Below are positions 10,065-19,146 of a DNA stretch of 64,000 nt, in pieces. How positions within the stretch are numbered: position 1 is the first letter of the stretch; each line of letters opens with the position of its first letter. Made by a program: the position numbers and the translations under genes. The notes under the pieces are model-generated. The model had not been told where the DNA came from, made no database searches, and saw only the letters and a list, made by a program, of their open reading frames with translations. Origin of the DNA: Paenibacillus sp. DCT19 (lineage in GTDB: Bacteria; Bacillota; Bacilli; Paenibacillales; Paenibacillaceae); contig NZ_CP029639.1 of assembly GCF_003268635.1 (NCBI RefSeq), positions 2,057,501 through 2,121,500 on the forward strand. The letters are read 5' to 3'.

Positions 10065-11008
10065 TTGTCTCTGCGTTATGAAGCCTATGGATTACACTGG
10101 ATAAGCCAGATTCACATGCCGGAGCTCCGGATTGTGCCGAGTGGTCATGAACCGAAGACGAAGACCACAGACGTATACATCCAGTCCACCGATTTAACCC
10201 CCCTGTGGGAGTCATGGGATGTGGGGGACAGTAACTTTGTATGCAGAGATGGGAGCCTTTTTTTCGGGTAGCTGGAACAGGTCTCTTCTTGATGGAGCAA
10301 GGTCAGCGTATCCTGGTATCTCCTGAACCGGGAGCCGAAGAGAAAAAAGTTCGTTTATACATTCTGGGTACGTGTATGGCAGTAACGATGATGCAGCGTG
10401 GTATCCTTCCCCTTCATGGGAGTGCCGTAGTCATTGATGGATGGGCGTATGCATTTGTTGGTCACTCTGGTGCAGGAAAGTCTACACTATCGGCCGCACT
10501 CGCTTCACGCGGTTATCCGCTTATGACCGATGATGTGGTTGCATTGACGTGGGATGCAGGTGGAAGAGCGATTGTATCGCCAGGGTATCCGCAACAGAAG
10601 TTATGGCAAGCCAGCTTGGATGGTTTTGGCATGAATGAGCAGAACTACGCCACCATTCATGCCGAGGTAACGAAATATGCGATACCTGTTCAGCATTATT
10701 TTCATGATCGGGCTGTTCCGCTTGCGGGAGTATTCGAATTAGATCCGAGGCCAGAGGAAGCTTCAGCAAGCATTCAAATGACAGAAGTCATGGGATTGGA
10801 GCGGTTGCATCTATTGTGTACGCATACGTTCCGAAGCACACTTGTATCACGTCAAGGACTCGCACAATGGTTGTTCGAGACCGTTTCTAGGTTGTCGGCA
10901 AGTATAGAAGTTCACCGAATTACGAGGTCAGGCTCTGATTTTACGGCGTTTGAGATGGTAGATCGGATCATAGACCATGTACGCAAAGGAGTGTATACAG
11001 AACAATGA
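10065..11008 (+). CDS. Lasso peptide kinase (HPr-kinase-like), frameshifted in this sequence
   Basis: The protein would be about 314 residues and resembles the PadeK-type kinases that phosphorylate the C-terminal Ser of paeninodin-like lasso peptides. The P-loop GHSGAGKSTLSAAL and the following LMTDDVVAL match HPr-kinase-like folds, and LPLHGSAV precedes them. Translation starts at TTG 10065, 9 bases after AGAGGAGG. The frame breaks at a run of seven T (10258-10264): one extra T joins RDGSLFF to RVAGTGLF with no stop. The gene overlaps the next one by ATGA. Sequencing error is likelier than true loss, because both halves are well preserved. Confidence 0.82.
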
Positions 11009-11304
11009 ATATGACCCAACCAATCCATGAGCAGGATCGTTTCGTACAGAAGGAAGGCCATCTCGTCAGTGATATGGGCGGCGAGAAGGTGATGATGAGC
11101 ATTCAAAGTGGCAGGTATTACAATCTGGGCAGTACAGGGGGACATATCTGGGAATTGATTGCGGAAGAGCGGACATTGACGGAGCTGGTTAATACACTCG
11201 CCTCGGAATATGAGATCGATCCTGAGGTTTGTCGTGAACAGGTTGTGCTGTTTCTGGAGCATTTGACCCGTGAGGGATTAATTAACATCACTCGTGGAGA
11301 ATAG
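11005..11304 (+). CDS. PqqD-like lasso leader-recognition protein (B1)
   Basis: This 99-residue PqqD-fold protein binds RiPP leader peptides. The family pattern is visible in SIQSGRYYNLGSTGGHIWEL and in the following helical half, where an acidic stretch (EYEIDPEVCREQV) precedes FLEHLTREGLI. In Gram-positive lasso systems the leader peptidase is split: B1 recognises the leader and B2 cuts it. It overlaps the kinase gene by 4 bases and ends 3 bases before B2, so the proteins are made together. Confidence 0.92.
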   Translation: MNMTQPIHEQDRFVQKEGHLVSDMGGEKVMMSIQSGRYYNLGSTGGHIWELIAEERTLTELVNTLASEYEIDPEVCREQVVLFLEHLTREGLINITRGE

Positions 11305-11307
11305 AAG

Positions 11308-11802
11308 ATGTTTCGCAAAATAGTTCACAAAATCAAAGCGTACTTCTCATTAACAAGCACGCTGCGTCTTATGTTGTGGGAAGCTTTCTTCTATCTCGGA
11401 GTGGCGCGAATTCTTAAGGCTATGCCTTTTGCCAAAATTGCTCCAGGGCTCGGCATCCCCATGCATGAGACCCCGATGACTGGCTTGAATCGTAGTCAAA
11501 TCGTCACCTTACGGAATGTGTCCAAAGCAATTATGCTCGCAAGCAAAATTACACCATGGCAAAGTCGCTGTCTCGTTATGGCTATTGCTGCAATGAAAAT
11601 GCTAGAACGTCGCAACATCAGTAGTACGCTCTATATGGGAACGGCTCGGAATAAAGAAGGACAGATGATGGCTCACGCCTGGCTCAGAAGTGGGAAACTA
11701 ATCGTGACCGGAGCTGATACGATGGATCAATACACCGTTGTTGGTGTGTTTGGTAAACAATGTTCAGAGAAGGGGTCTGGGGAGATTGTCTATGAATCTT
11801 GA
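11308..11802 (+). CDS. Lasso leader peptidase (B2, transglutaminase-like)
   Basis: This 164-residue protein has the transglutaminase-like cysteine protease fold used for leader removal. The probable catalytic triad is Cys in WQSRCLVMAIAAMKML, His in MMAHAWLRSG and Asp in VTGADTMDQY. It would cut after the Thr-Leu dipeptide of the precursor, freeing Ala1 for ring closure. Its last 11 bases overlap the next gene. Confidence 0.92.
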   Translation: MFRKIVHKIKAYFSLTSTLRLMLWEAFFYLGVARILKAMPFAKIAPGLGIPMHETPMTGLNRSQIVTLRNVSKAIMLASKITPWQSRCLVMAIAAMKMLERRNISSTLYMGTARNKEGQMMAHAWLRSGKLIVTGADTMDQYTVVGVFGKQCSEKGSGEIVYES

Positions 11803-12979
11803 ATTTGAAGATTATACAACGGGGTTCCCGCAGGAACTCAAGCTGATGTTGTTCATGATCCAAAGTGATCCAACTTCTCAGCCATCATTATTGGAAGCGA
11901 TGGCGGAGAACATCGATTGGAATCTATTTATGCGCTTGGTATACCATCATCGGCTATATTCGGTCATTTATCTACAGATCAAACATGCCAATATGTCATT
12001 TGTTCCAGCAAATGTCGTGGAGAGTCTTAGACAGGAGTACACAGCGAATACATTTCGTATGTTACACCTGACAGCTGAGATGGAGCAGGTATGCAGTACC
12101 TTGGATGGACAAGGGATTCGTAATATCACGTTGAAGGGACCGGCTCTGGCTCATGATCTGTATGGTGATATATCTATGCGTACATCGAAGGATCTGGATA
12201 TCCTTATTCCTTTGGAGGATGTCGAAGCCGCTGAGGAAGTGCTGGAGAAGCTTGGATACATCACGAAGGAAGGGCGACGCATTACTGCGGTCCAGAGCTG
12301 GAAATGGCGAGAACATCATGTCTGTTATATGCATCCAGTCAAACGAACACAGGTGGAGGTTCATTGGCGCCTGAATCCGGATTCAGGCAAAGAGTCCGAT
12401 TTTGAGGTGTTGTGGAAACGAAGCCGGTTGAGCACGTATACTCAAACCCCTGTACGAATGCTGGAGAAAGAAGATCTATGGGTGTATTTGGTGACACATG
12501 GTGCACGCCACGGTTGGTTCCGATTACGTTGGCTTTTGGATATTGATCAGATGATTCGTACAATGCAGATAAACACCGATCTTTTAATGAAACGCTTGAA
12601 AGCGGAGGGACGAGTGGCGATTGGAACGCAAGCTCTGCGCTTGGTCTCAGCTTTGCTGAATACACCTCTGAGTTCGAGCTACCATAATCTGTTATCTACG
12701 AATTCAAAAGCAGGAGAGCGGCTTGCAAGACACGGTGTGCTGTTTATGCATGAGATGGTTGAAAGCCCTGCACACGTGAAGAGTTACCAGTCCTATCTGT
12801 TTGCGCTGAGAAGCCGGAGACAGAAAATGTTTTTTTTCATTGAACGATTGTACCCAAGCACTTGGGATGTGGAACAGTTTCCGCTCCCACGTTATTTGCA
12901 CTTTTTGTATTTTCCGTTACGTCCGTTCCTCTGGTTCTGGCGTCGAATGAAAAGGAACACGATGGCGGAAAGGGGATAA
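11792..12979 (+). CDS. NTP_transf_5-type nucleotidyltransferase family protein
   Basis: This protein of 395 residues belongs to the nucleotidyltransferase group found in several Bacillus and Paenibacillus lasso clusters. The signature region is NITLKGPALAHDLYGDISMR followed by SKDLDILIPLEDV, with acidic metal-binding residues. A homologue in the pseudomycoidin cluster is reported to add hexose to the phosphorylated C-terminus, which suggests further tail decoration here. The ATG at 11792 follows GGGGAG; an upstream in-frame start at 11738 lies well inside B2 and is unlikely. It ends 4 bases before the exporter gene. Confidence 0.85.
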   Translation: MNLEFEDYTTGFPQELKLMLFMIQSDPTSQPSLLEAMAENIDWNLFMRLVYHHRLYSVIYLQIKHANMSFVPANVVESLRQEYTANTFRMLHLTAEMEQVCSTLDGQGIRNITLKGPALAHDLYGDISMRTSKDLDILIPLEDVEAAEEVLEKLGYITKEGRRITAVQSWKWREHHVCYMHPVKRTQVEVHWRLNPDSGKESDFEVLWKRSRLSTYTQTPVRMLEKEDLWVYLVTHGARHGWFRLRWLLDIDQMIRTMQINTDLLMKRLKAEGRVAIGTQALRLVSALLNTPLSSSYHNLLSTNSKAGERLARHGVLFMHEMVESPAHVKSYQSYLFALRSRRQKMFFFIERLYPSTWDVEQFPLPRYLHFLYFPLRPFLWFWRRMKRNTMAERG

Positions 12980-12983
12980 CACA

Positions 12984-14906
12984 ATGCTTTCAGAACTTCG
13001 GTTTTATATGCGGAAATTACGCAGTGTAACTGGACCGGTACTCTATTGGAATCTACTTGGGATGATCAGTATCAGCTTGATGGAAGGCATCGGCATTTAT
13101 ATGTTGGTTCCCATGCTGAGCTTAATTGGTGTATTTCAGATGAACTCGGCGGGAATTCAGATCCCGTGGATCTCTGATGCCTTAAGCGGGTTATCTCAGA
13201 ACAATCAGTTGCTGCTAGTGCTTGGTGCTTTTGTCGTCATTCTCTCGGGTCAGGCGTGGTTGCAACGTCTGCAGACGATTCGAAACACCAAAATTCAGCA
13301 GCAGTTTATACGGACATTACGCCTGGAAACCTATCGTTCAATTCTCATGGCGGGGTGGCCATTTTTTCTCCAAAAAAGAAAATCCGATTTTAACCATATA
13401 TTAACAACTGAACTGGCTCGGGTTAGCCAAGGAACAAACATTATGTTGCAGATGGCTGCCTCATTGATCTTTACGGGTATTCAGATCGGGCTTGCTTTCT
13501 GGCTATCCGCCAAACTAACTACACTTGTACTGGTCTGTGGATTAGTGCTGTTCTTTGTTCTAAGGAAATTTGTCAAACGTGCCAAGCAAATTGGAGATAA
13601 GACATCTGAATTCTCGCAACTATATTACCACGGGCTGACAGAACATTTTAACGGGATAAAAGATATCAAAAGCAACATGCTTGAACATTCCCATATTCAT
13701 TGGTTTGATGGCATGTGTAGACGAATTGAACGTAACGTTATCCAGTTTAGTAAGCTTAATAGTGGAACTCAGTTAATCCACAAGGTATCTTCTGCCGTCA
13801 TTATTGCTGCATTCATCTATCTCTCGATGCGTGTGCTGAATGTACCCCCAGCGAGCCTGCTGCTTATTATTCTTATTTTCTCCCGTCTGTGGCCAAGATT
13901 CACTTCGATTCAGTCTAATCTGGAGTATATCAGCTCCATGCTACCTGCATTTCGGATTGTTCGTGAGCTACAGCTGGAGACGGAGAAAAGTCGTGAAATA
14001 CATAATCCCCTCACAGGTGCGGCAGTTCAGTCTGACTCTGATCCGTCTAGTCCTGGTCCGCGTTCCATGCGGGTGAAAGCGAAAGCCCAAGCCCAGACCC
14101 AGGCTCAAGTGAGCACAAGTGGTATGGTGGAGGATATGCGTCCCATTCAGCCCTTGGAATTACTGCGGTCCATTAGCTGTGAGCATGTGAATTATCGTTA
14201 TGAGGGGAGTAATACGTATGCTCTTCATGAAGCGAATGTCACAGTCCCGGCTAAAGGCATGACGGCTATTGTAGGTAAATCCGGTGCAGGAAAAAGTACT
14301 CTGATTGATCTTATTATGGGTCTGATTCGTCCAGAGAGTGGTCAGATTCTCATTGATGGTGTGCCTCTGAGCGAAAGCTCATTGCTGGCGTGGCGAAGTT
14401 CAATCGGATATGTGCCTCAAGATCCATTTTTGTTTCATACCAGTATTCGTGAAAATCTACGTTTGGTTGACCCTGATGCCAGTGAAGAGCAGATGTGGCA
14501 AGCGCTACAGTTCTCGTCTTCGGCATCCTTTGTACGGAAATTGCCACAGGGTCTGGATACCGTTATCGGTGATCGGGGAATAAGGTTATCCGGCGGGGAA
14601 CGCCAACGGTTAGTGCTTGCTCGTGTGATGCTACGCAATCCTTCTGTGCTTGTACTGGATGAAGCGACAAGTGCATTAGACAGTGAAAATGAACAGCATA
14701 TTCATGAGGCGCTTGAACGATTAAGAGGACATGTAACAATTATCGTGATTGCCCATCGTTTATCAACTATTCGTACAGCCGATCGTGTCATTGTCCTGGA
14801 TGAAGGCCAGGTTATTCAGCAGGGCGGTTACCAGCAACTGTCCACGGATCCTGTAGGTACCTTCAGTAAACTGCTTAACATGCAGGCAGGTGTAGTGGGT
14901 CAGTAG
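12984..14906 (+). CDS. ABC exporter of the lasso peptide (protein D)
   Basis: This 640-residue half-transporter has six hydrophobic segments in its first 330 residues and a C-terminal ATPase. The ATPase carries Walker A VGKSGAGKSTL, the Q-loop, signature LSGGERQRL and Walker B VLVLDEATSALD. It would act as a homodimer to export the mature peptide and give self-immunity. Between the two parts lies an unusual charged linker rich in Gln and Ala (KAKAQAQTQAQ), likely disordered. It is the last gene of the operon, preceded by AAAGGGG. Confidence 0.93.
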   Translation: MLSELRFYMRKLRSVTGPVLYWNLLGMISISLMEGIGIYMLVPMLSLIGVFQMNSAGIQIPWISDALSGLSQNNQLLLVLGAFVVILSGQAWLQRLQTIRNTKIQQQFIRTLRLETYRSILMAGWPFFLQKRKSDFNHILTTELARVSQGTNIMLQMAASLIFTGIQIGLAFWLSAKLTTLVLVCGLVLFFVLRKFVKRAKQIGDKTSEFSQLYYHGLTEHFNGIKDIKSNMLEHSHIHWFDGMCRRIERNVIQFSKLNSGTQLIHKVSSAVIIAAFIYLSMRVLNVPPASLLLIILIFSRLWPRFTSIQSNLEYISSMLPAFRIVRELQLETEKSREIHNPLTGAAVQSDSDPSSPGPRSMRVKAKAQAQTQAQVSTSGMVEDMRPIQPLELLRSISCEHVNYRYEGSNTYALHEANVTVPAKGMTAIVGKSGAGKSTLIDLIMGLIRPESGQILIDGVPLSESSLLAWRSSIGYVPQDPFLFHTSIRENLRLVDPDASEEQMWQALQFSSSASFVRKLPQGLDTVIGDRGIRLSGGERQRLVLARVMLRNPSVLVLDEATSALDSENEQHIHEALERLRGHVTIIVIAHRLSTIRTADRVIVLDEGQVIQQGGYQQLSTDPVGTFSKLLNMQAGVVGQ

Positions 14907-14963
14907 GTGTAGAGCAATAGGTGTTGGTGATGTAAGCATTGCTTGATGTTATGAAATGCAAAG

Positions 14964-14985
14964 AGGCGCAGACATTGCTGCGCCT
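14964..14985. terminator. hairpin between the lasso operon and cysC
   Basis: An 8-bp perfect stem (aggcgcag, 14964-14971; ctgcgcct, 14978-14985) lies between convergent genes. There is no T tract, so its role as a terminator is uncertain. Confidence 0.45.
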
Positions 14986-15073
14986 CCGATCTGTAACACG
15001 TGTCTGCGAACTGCCACATACAATGTCATACCTTTTACCTTTAAACTTTGAAAATGAAGACTAACGTATGAAC

Positions 15074-15712
15074 TTATCCAATGCTATTGGTGGTTGTAGA
15101 GAGAGGAAGTTGCAGAGAATCCGTCTGTTCTAGATGTTTTACAATTTCAGCTACAGCTTCGTCCAGAGAGAGCAGTTCCGTATCGATAATGAGCGAAGGT
15201 TCTTCGGGAACATCATAAGGTGCTGAGATTCCAGTGAAATGTGGGATATCACCGTTACGTGCTTTTTTGTATAAACCTTTGGGGTCACGCCGTTCACATT
15301 CCTCAATCGAGCAACGAACATAGATTTCAATAAAATCACCAGGTTCGAATAACTGCTTGACCATCTGTCGATCCTCAGCGTGAGGAGAAATGAAAGCAGA
15401 GAGAACAATCAATCCAGCATCCACCATTAGCTTAGAAACTTCACCAATCCGGCGTAGATTCTCCTGACGATCCGTGGTGGTAAAGCCAAGATCCCGGTTA
15501 AGTCCATGACGCACATTATCCCCATCCAGCACATAACAACGTATTCCTGCGTCATACAAATGCTTCTCTAACGCAAATGCAAGGGAGGACTTCCCTGCAC
15601 CAGACAGACCTGTGAACCACAGTGTACGGCTGCGATGACCATTGCGAATCTCGCGTTCTTGTCGATCTAAGCTGGATTGTTGCCAGGTAATATTACGTTC
15701 TTCTCTCGTCAC
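15074..15712 (-). CDS. cysC: Adenylylsulfate (APS) kinase
   Basis: This 212-residue enzyme phosphorylates APS to PAPS, the sulfate donor. It has the P-loop TGLSGAGKSSLA and the APS kinase segments DGDNVRHGLNRDLGF, DRQENLRRIGEV, SAFISPHAEDR and GLYKKARNG. The GTG start follows GAGGCGG. No ATP sulfurylase, PAPS reductase or sulfate transporter lies nearby, so this is not part of a sulfate assimilation operon. Its place right after a lasso operon that begins with a sulfotransferase suggests that it supplies PAPS for that enzyme, but this is inference; general metabolic use is possible. Confidence 0.95.
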   Translation of the reverse strand: MTREERNITWQQSSLDRQEREIRNGHRSRTLWFTGLSGAGKSSLAFALEKHLYDAGIRCYVLDGDNVRHGLNRDLGFTTTDRQENLRRIGEVSKLMVDAGLIVLSAFISPHAEDRQMVKQLFEPGDFIEIYVRCSIEECERRDPKGLYKKARNGDIPHFTGISAPYDVPEEPSLIIDTELLSLDEAVAEIVKHLEQTDSLQLPLSTTTNSIG

Positions 15713-15880
15713 AGATATCCGCCTCTTCCTAAGTAGTATATGTATAATATTTTAACATCTTTTCAAGATTATAGCATCAAATTATACCTATCAATCATAG
15801 GCTATGTAAGGTATTTATTCGCAATCAAGAACCTATTTCTGCATCATAATATGGTATGGAATGGAGAGATCACAGGGAGC

Positions 15881-17109
15881 ATGTTAAGTTCAATTTTGAT
15901 CGCGCTGCAGGTCGTGATTTTAATCTGGTTTGGGTACTGGTTTATCATCTCATTGTTTGGATTCGGTAAAGCAAAACCGATGGAAATGCGTGCTCCTAAG
16001 AGTCGGTTCTTGCTGCTTGTTCCTGCTCATAATGAGGAGGTTGTAATCGGAGATCTACTAGATAATTTGAAGATGATTGATTATCCAGCGGAGCTGTTCG
16101 ATATCTGCCTTATTGCCGATAATTGTTCTGATCTAACCGCCGATATTGGTCGGGAAAAGGGAGTCATTGTGCTGGAGCACTATTATATGCCCGGTGAACC
16201 TAAAGGCAAGCCATATGCAATGAAATATGCACTAGATATGATCGACCTGGATGATTATGAAGGAATTTGCGTTTTCGATGCAGATAACTTGGTAACTCCG
16301 AACTATCTCAAAGAAATGAATAACCATCTCATCGCAGGTCACCGGATCATTCAATGTTATTTGGATACGAAGAATCCCAAGGATAATTTTATCACCATGT
16401 CTTACGCAACCAGCTATTATATGATGAATCGCTCCTGGCAGTTAGCCAAATCTCGATTGGGTCTGGGAAATGCAATTGGTGGTACAGGATTCTGCGTTGA
16501 ACGCCAATTGTTTAACGAGATTGGTTGGACTGCGCGCAGCTTAACGGAAGATCTGGAGTTCACGATGCAGGCATTGTTGAAAGGTGTTAAAACCCATTGG
16601 TCTCATTACGCCAAAGTGTATGACGAGAAACCAACGAATTTTTGGTTCAGTTGTGTTCAACGTTTACGTTGGGCAAGGGGCACTGGGACGTATGTTTCAA
16701 ATATGCTTTTCCTCTAATCTGGCGAGGTATCACGAAGCGTGATATGTCTGCGATCGATGGTGCGATGTATCTGCTTAACCCTGGGAAAGTAGTTGTCGCT
16801 ACAGCGATGAGTATGATGTTTTATATCTCTCTGGTGTTTGGAGATCAATTGTATGATCCATTTGTGCCGATGTGGTTATATGGGGCGATGATTCTATTTA
16901 ATGTCATATATATCGGTATTGCGCTCAGAGACGCATCTCACAAGATCAATCTATTTAAATCCTATGCAAGTCTGCTGTTCATTAGTTACTCCTACATTCC
17001 TTTATTTATGTGGGCGTTGGTTACCTTTACGAAGCGTGTATGGATTAGGACAGAGCACACCAAGAGCACAAGTTTACAAGAGGTGGAGAAAGCTCAAGTT
17101 AGTGCTTAA
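15881..17109 (+). CDS. Membrane glycosyltransferase family 2, frameshifted in this sequence
   Basis: This is a processive-type GT2 enzyme (about 410 residues) with one N-terminal membrane helix, a cytoplasmic catalytic domain and three or more C-terminal helices. Motifs are LVPAHNEEVVIGDLL, IADNCSDLT, CVFDADN, SLTEDLEFT and QRLRWARGH. The frame breaks after RWARG at four G (16677-16680); one extra G restores RWARGHWDVCFKYAFPLIW, the expected continuation. It therefore looks like one gene with a sequencing slip. The start is uncertain: 15881 has GGAGAG upstream, while an in-frame ATG at 15740 also exists. It probably makes an exopolysaccharide; a link to the lasso cluster is not shown. Confidence 0.82.
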
Positions 17110-17117
17110 TTAACGAG

Positions 17118-17159
17118 AAAGAGTCATCGGAATCTCAGGCTCCGAGGGACTCTTTTTTT
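17118..17159 (+). terminator. intrinsic terminator after the glycosyltransferase
   Basis: The arms aaagagtc (17118-17125) and gactcttt (17148-17155), with extra cgga/tccg pairing inside, are followed by a T run to 17159. Confidence 0.85.
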
Positions 17160-17230
17160 GCTATACTATGAGGAGGCTGAATCGGTTCAAAGGCTCGCAG
17201 CAACAACAGCTTAGGTGGAGGTTTCTTTGT

Positions 17231-18035
17231 ATGAAAGTTAGTATTACGAGATGGTATTCACAGCAAAATCAAGAAACCTATATGCAGATCGCTCCAATCA
17301 AGCGAGGCCTATTGTTTAATCTGGCACATACATACGAAGCTTTACATGCAGCAGGTGCATATGCTTTTGTTATGGAGAATAAGCAATTGCAGAAGCTGCA
17401 AAGGTTGTTGACCCGAAAGAGGGCGCAAGAGCACAGGTTTCCTTCTTCCCTACGAGTAAAATGCAATGATGACGTTAAACGCAAATTAGTTATTCGAAAA
17501 ATAGGACAAGATCAGCTTGGAATGCAGTTACAAATGGATGACTGTACACTTGAGACAAATGGAGAAGATCTGGCCGCTATTCTTAGATTCATTACGGAAC
17601 AATTGGCTATGTTAAGTGGGCAAGAGGATGAAGACCGTCGCTGCCAAGAACGTGTGACGTTGTATTCTCCACAAACAGCAACACAGTTTGAGTATGAAAT
17701 TATAGGCCGCGGATTCCATATCGTCATGATGCAGAAACAGTTCATAGAGGATCAGGTGCGGGGGAGCCATATATGAGTTTCACCTCGATATTCAAGACCT
17801 GCTCCGGTTGCAAACTTGGATGGAGCACAGTTCCTTTCATCCGCTGAGTGAATCCGGAATGACTATAAGGTTATCCGATGTGATGGATATTGACCTCAAC
17901 GTGATGTGTTCTGAAGAGATAATTCAATTTACTATGATTAAAAAAGGGGTTAACCAGTGCCAGTTTTCCTTCCAAACCGGTGAGGAAATTCAGCAATTCG
18001 GTGAATATATTCACGAAGCGATATATCGTTACTAA
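17231..18035 (+). CDS. Hypothetical protein, probably one frameshifted gene
   Basis: Two open frames appear: 17231-17776 (181 codons) and a continuation ending at 18035. The second has only a TTG (17808) with no ribosome site, but its frame is open upstream and reads YEFHLDIQDLLRLQTWMEHS across the junction. Dropping one G from the five at 17760-17764 fuses the parts into about 267 residues. The start at 17231 follows GGTGGAGG. I do not recognise the family. The protein is soluble, mixed alpha/beta in character, with no signal peptide. It lies between the glycosyltransferase terminator and pdaA. Confidence 0.6.
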
Positions 18036-18131
18036 GAACCAAAATACATATATTTGCTGTCCCTGAGGCATATTACCTGTAGGTGTTTGTACTAGGAATA
18101 TAAACAATACTCAGGAACAGGGGCGAATTGA

Positions 18132-18914
18132 ATGAAGCGATTGGTGCTTTACGTGCTGTTAGCAATAGTAGTAGCAACCGGCACGCTGCCGGCACAGATT
18201 GAAGCATCGCCGGTGAACGGAGCATATCATTTCGGATTCAAAAAAAGTCAAAATGGGCAGTTGCCTTCAATCGATCAGGAAGGTTTTAAAGCGATCTTGG
18301 AGCAAAATGATGCCATTTTCTTGGGAGATACCAAGCAAAAAGAATTGTATCTCACGTTCGATAATGGATATGAAAATGGGTTTACACCAGCAATACTGGA
18401 TGTACTTCGGGATAAAAAAGTGCCTGCGGCCTTCTTTGTTACAGGACATTATCTGAAGGATCAGTCTGAGCTTGTGAAGCGAATGGCAACTGAAGGCCAT
18501 GTGGTCGGCAATCATTCCTGGAGCCATCCAGACATGACCAGAATCTCGAATGATAAGATCCGAACAGAGCTGGATCAGGTCAAGTCTGAGATCAACCGCT
18601 TGACTGGACAACAGGTGAGTTTCTTGCGTCCGCCGCGAGGTATTTTCAACGCTCGCACGCTTGCAGAGAGTCGCGCACAGGGTTATGTGAATGTATTCTG
18701 GTCTGTGGCGTACAAAGACTGGGATACCAATGTACAACGTGGCGCGGACTATGCACGTCAGCAGGTGCTGAAGCAGTTGCATCCAGGAGCGGTTATTCTG
18801 TTACACTCGGTTTCCAAAGATAATACAGAAGCACTCAGTTCCATTATTGATGAAGCGCGTCGGCAAGGATATGTTTTTAAACACTTGAATGATCTCAAAA
18901 CCAAAAGCTACTAA
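18132..18914 (+). CDS. pdaA: PdaA-type peptidoglycan N-acetylmuramic acid deacetylase
   Basis: This 260-residue exported enzyme has a signal peptide (MKRLVLYVLLAIVVATGT) and a NodB-type polysaccharide deacetylase domain. The family motif TFDNGYENGFT replaces the usual TFDDG, as in PdaA; HSWSHPDMT supplies metal ligands and RPPRGIFN the third motif. PdaA deacetylates muramic acid so that the muramic delta-lactam of the spore cortex can form, which germination enzymes need. It ends before a perfect bidirectional terminator. In Bacillus the gene is forespore-controlled; no clear promoter could be assigned here. Confidence 0.93.
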   Translation: MKRLVLYVLLAIVVATGTLPAQIEASPVNGAYHFGFKKSQNGQLPSIDQEGFKAILEQNDAIFLGDTKQKELYLTFDNGYENGFTPAILDVLRDKKVPAAFFVTGHYLKDQSELVKRMATEGHVVGNHSWSHPDMTRISNDKIRTELDQVKSEINRLTGQQVSFLRPPRGIFNARTLAESRAQGYVNVFWSVAYKDWDTNVQRGADYARQQVLKQLHPGAVILLHSVSKDNTEALSSIIDEARRQGYVFKHLNDLKTKSY

Positions 18915-19045
18915 TAAACTGTAGTTAAAAAAGAGTTTAAGCGCGATGTTGAAAGAGGCTATGCTTTGTTTATGGAGCACTTTGCGGTTGTGAGCAGTTG
19001 TACCTTAACATAGCGTTCAGCAAAATAGTATATCGTTTGAATGCC

Positions 19046-19081
19046 AAAGGGCATCCTTAGTTATAGCTAAGGATGCCCTTT
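19046..19081. terminator. bidirectional terminator between pdaA and degV
   Basis: A perfect 15-bp stem (aaagggcatccttag, 19046-19060, with complement 19067-19081) around a 6-base loop lies between two convergent genes. Confidence 0.85.
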
Positions 19082-19146
19082 AATCTGTAAATATAAAAGC
19101 GATATAGAAGCAGTGTTCATGTCACCTATGATGTAACCTTCGGATG

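Noticed and set aside
17808..18035. Separate small gene starting at TTG 17808
   Set aside because: No ribosome site precedes the TTG, and the frame is open and protein-like upstream across a G run, so a frameshift is the better reading.
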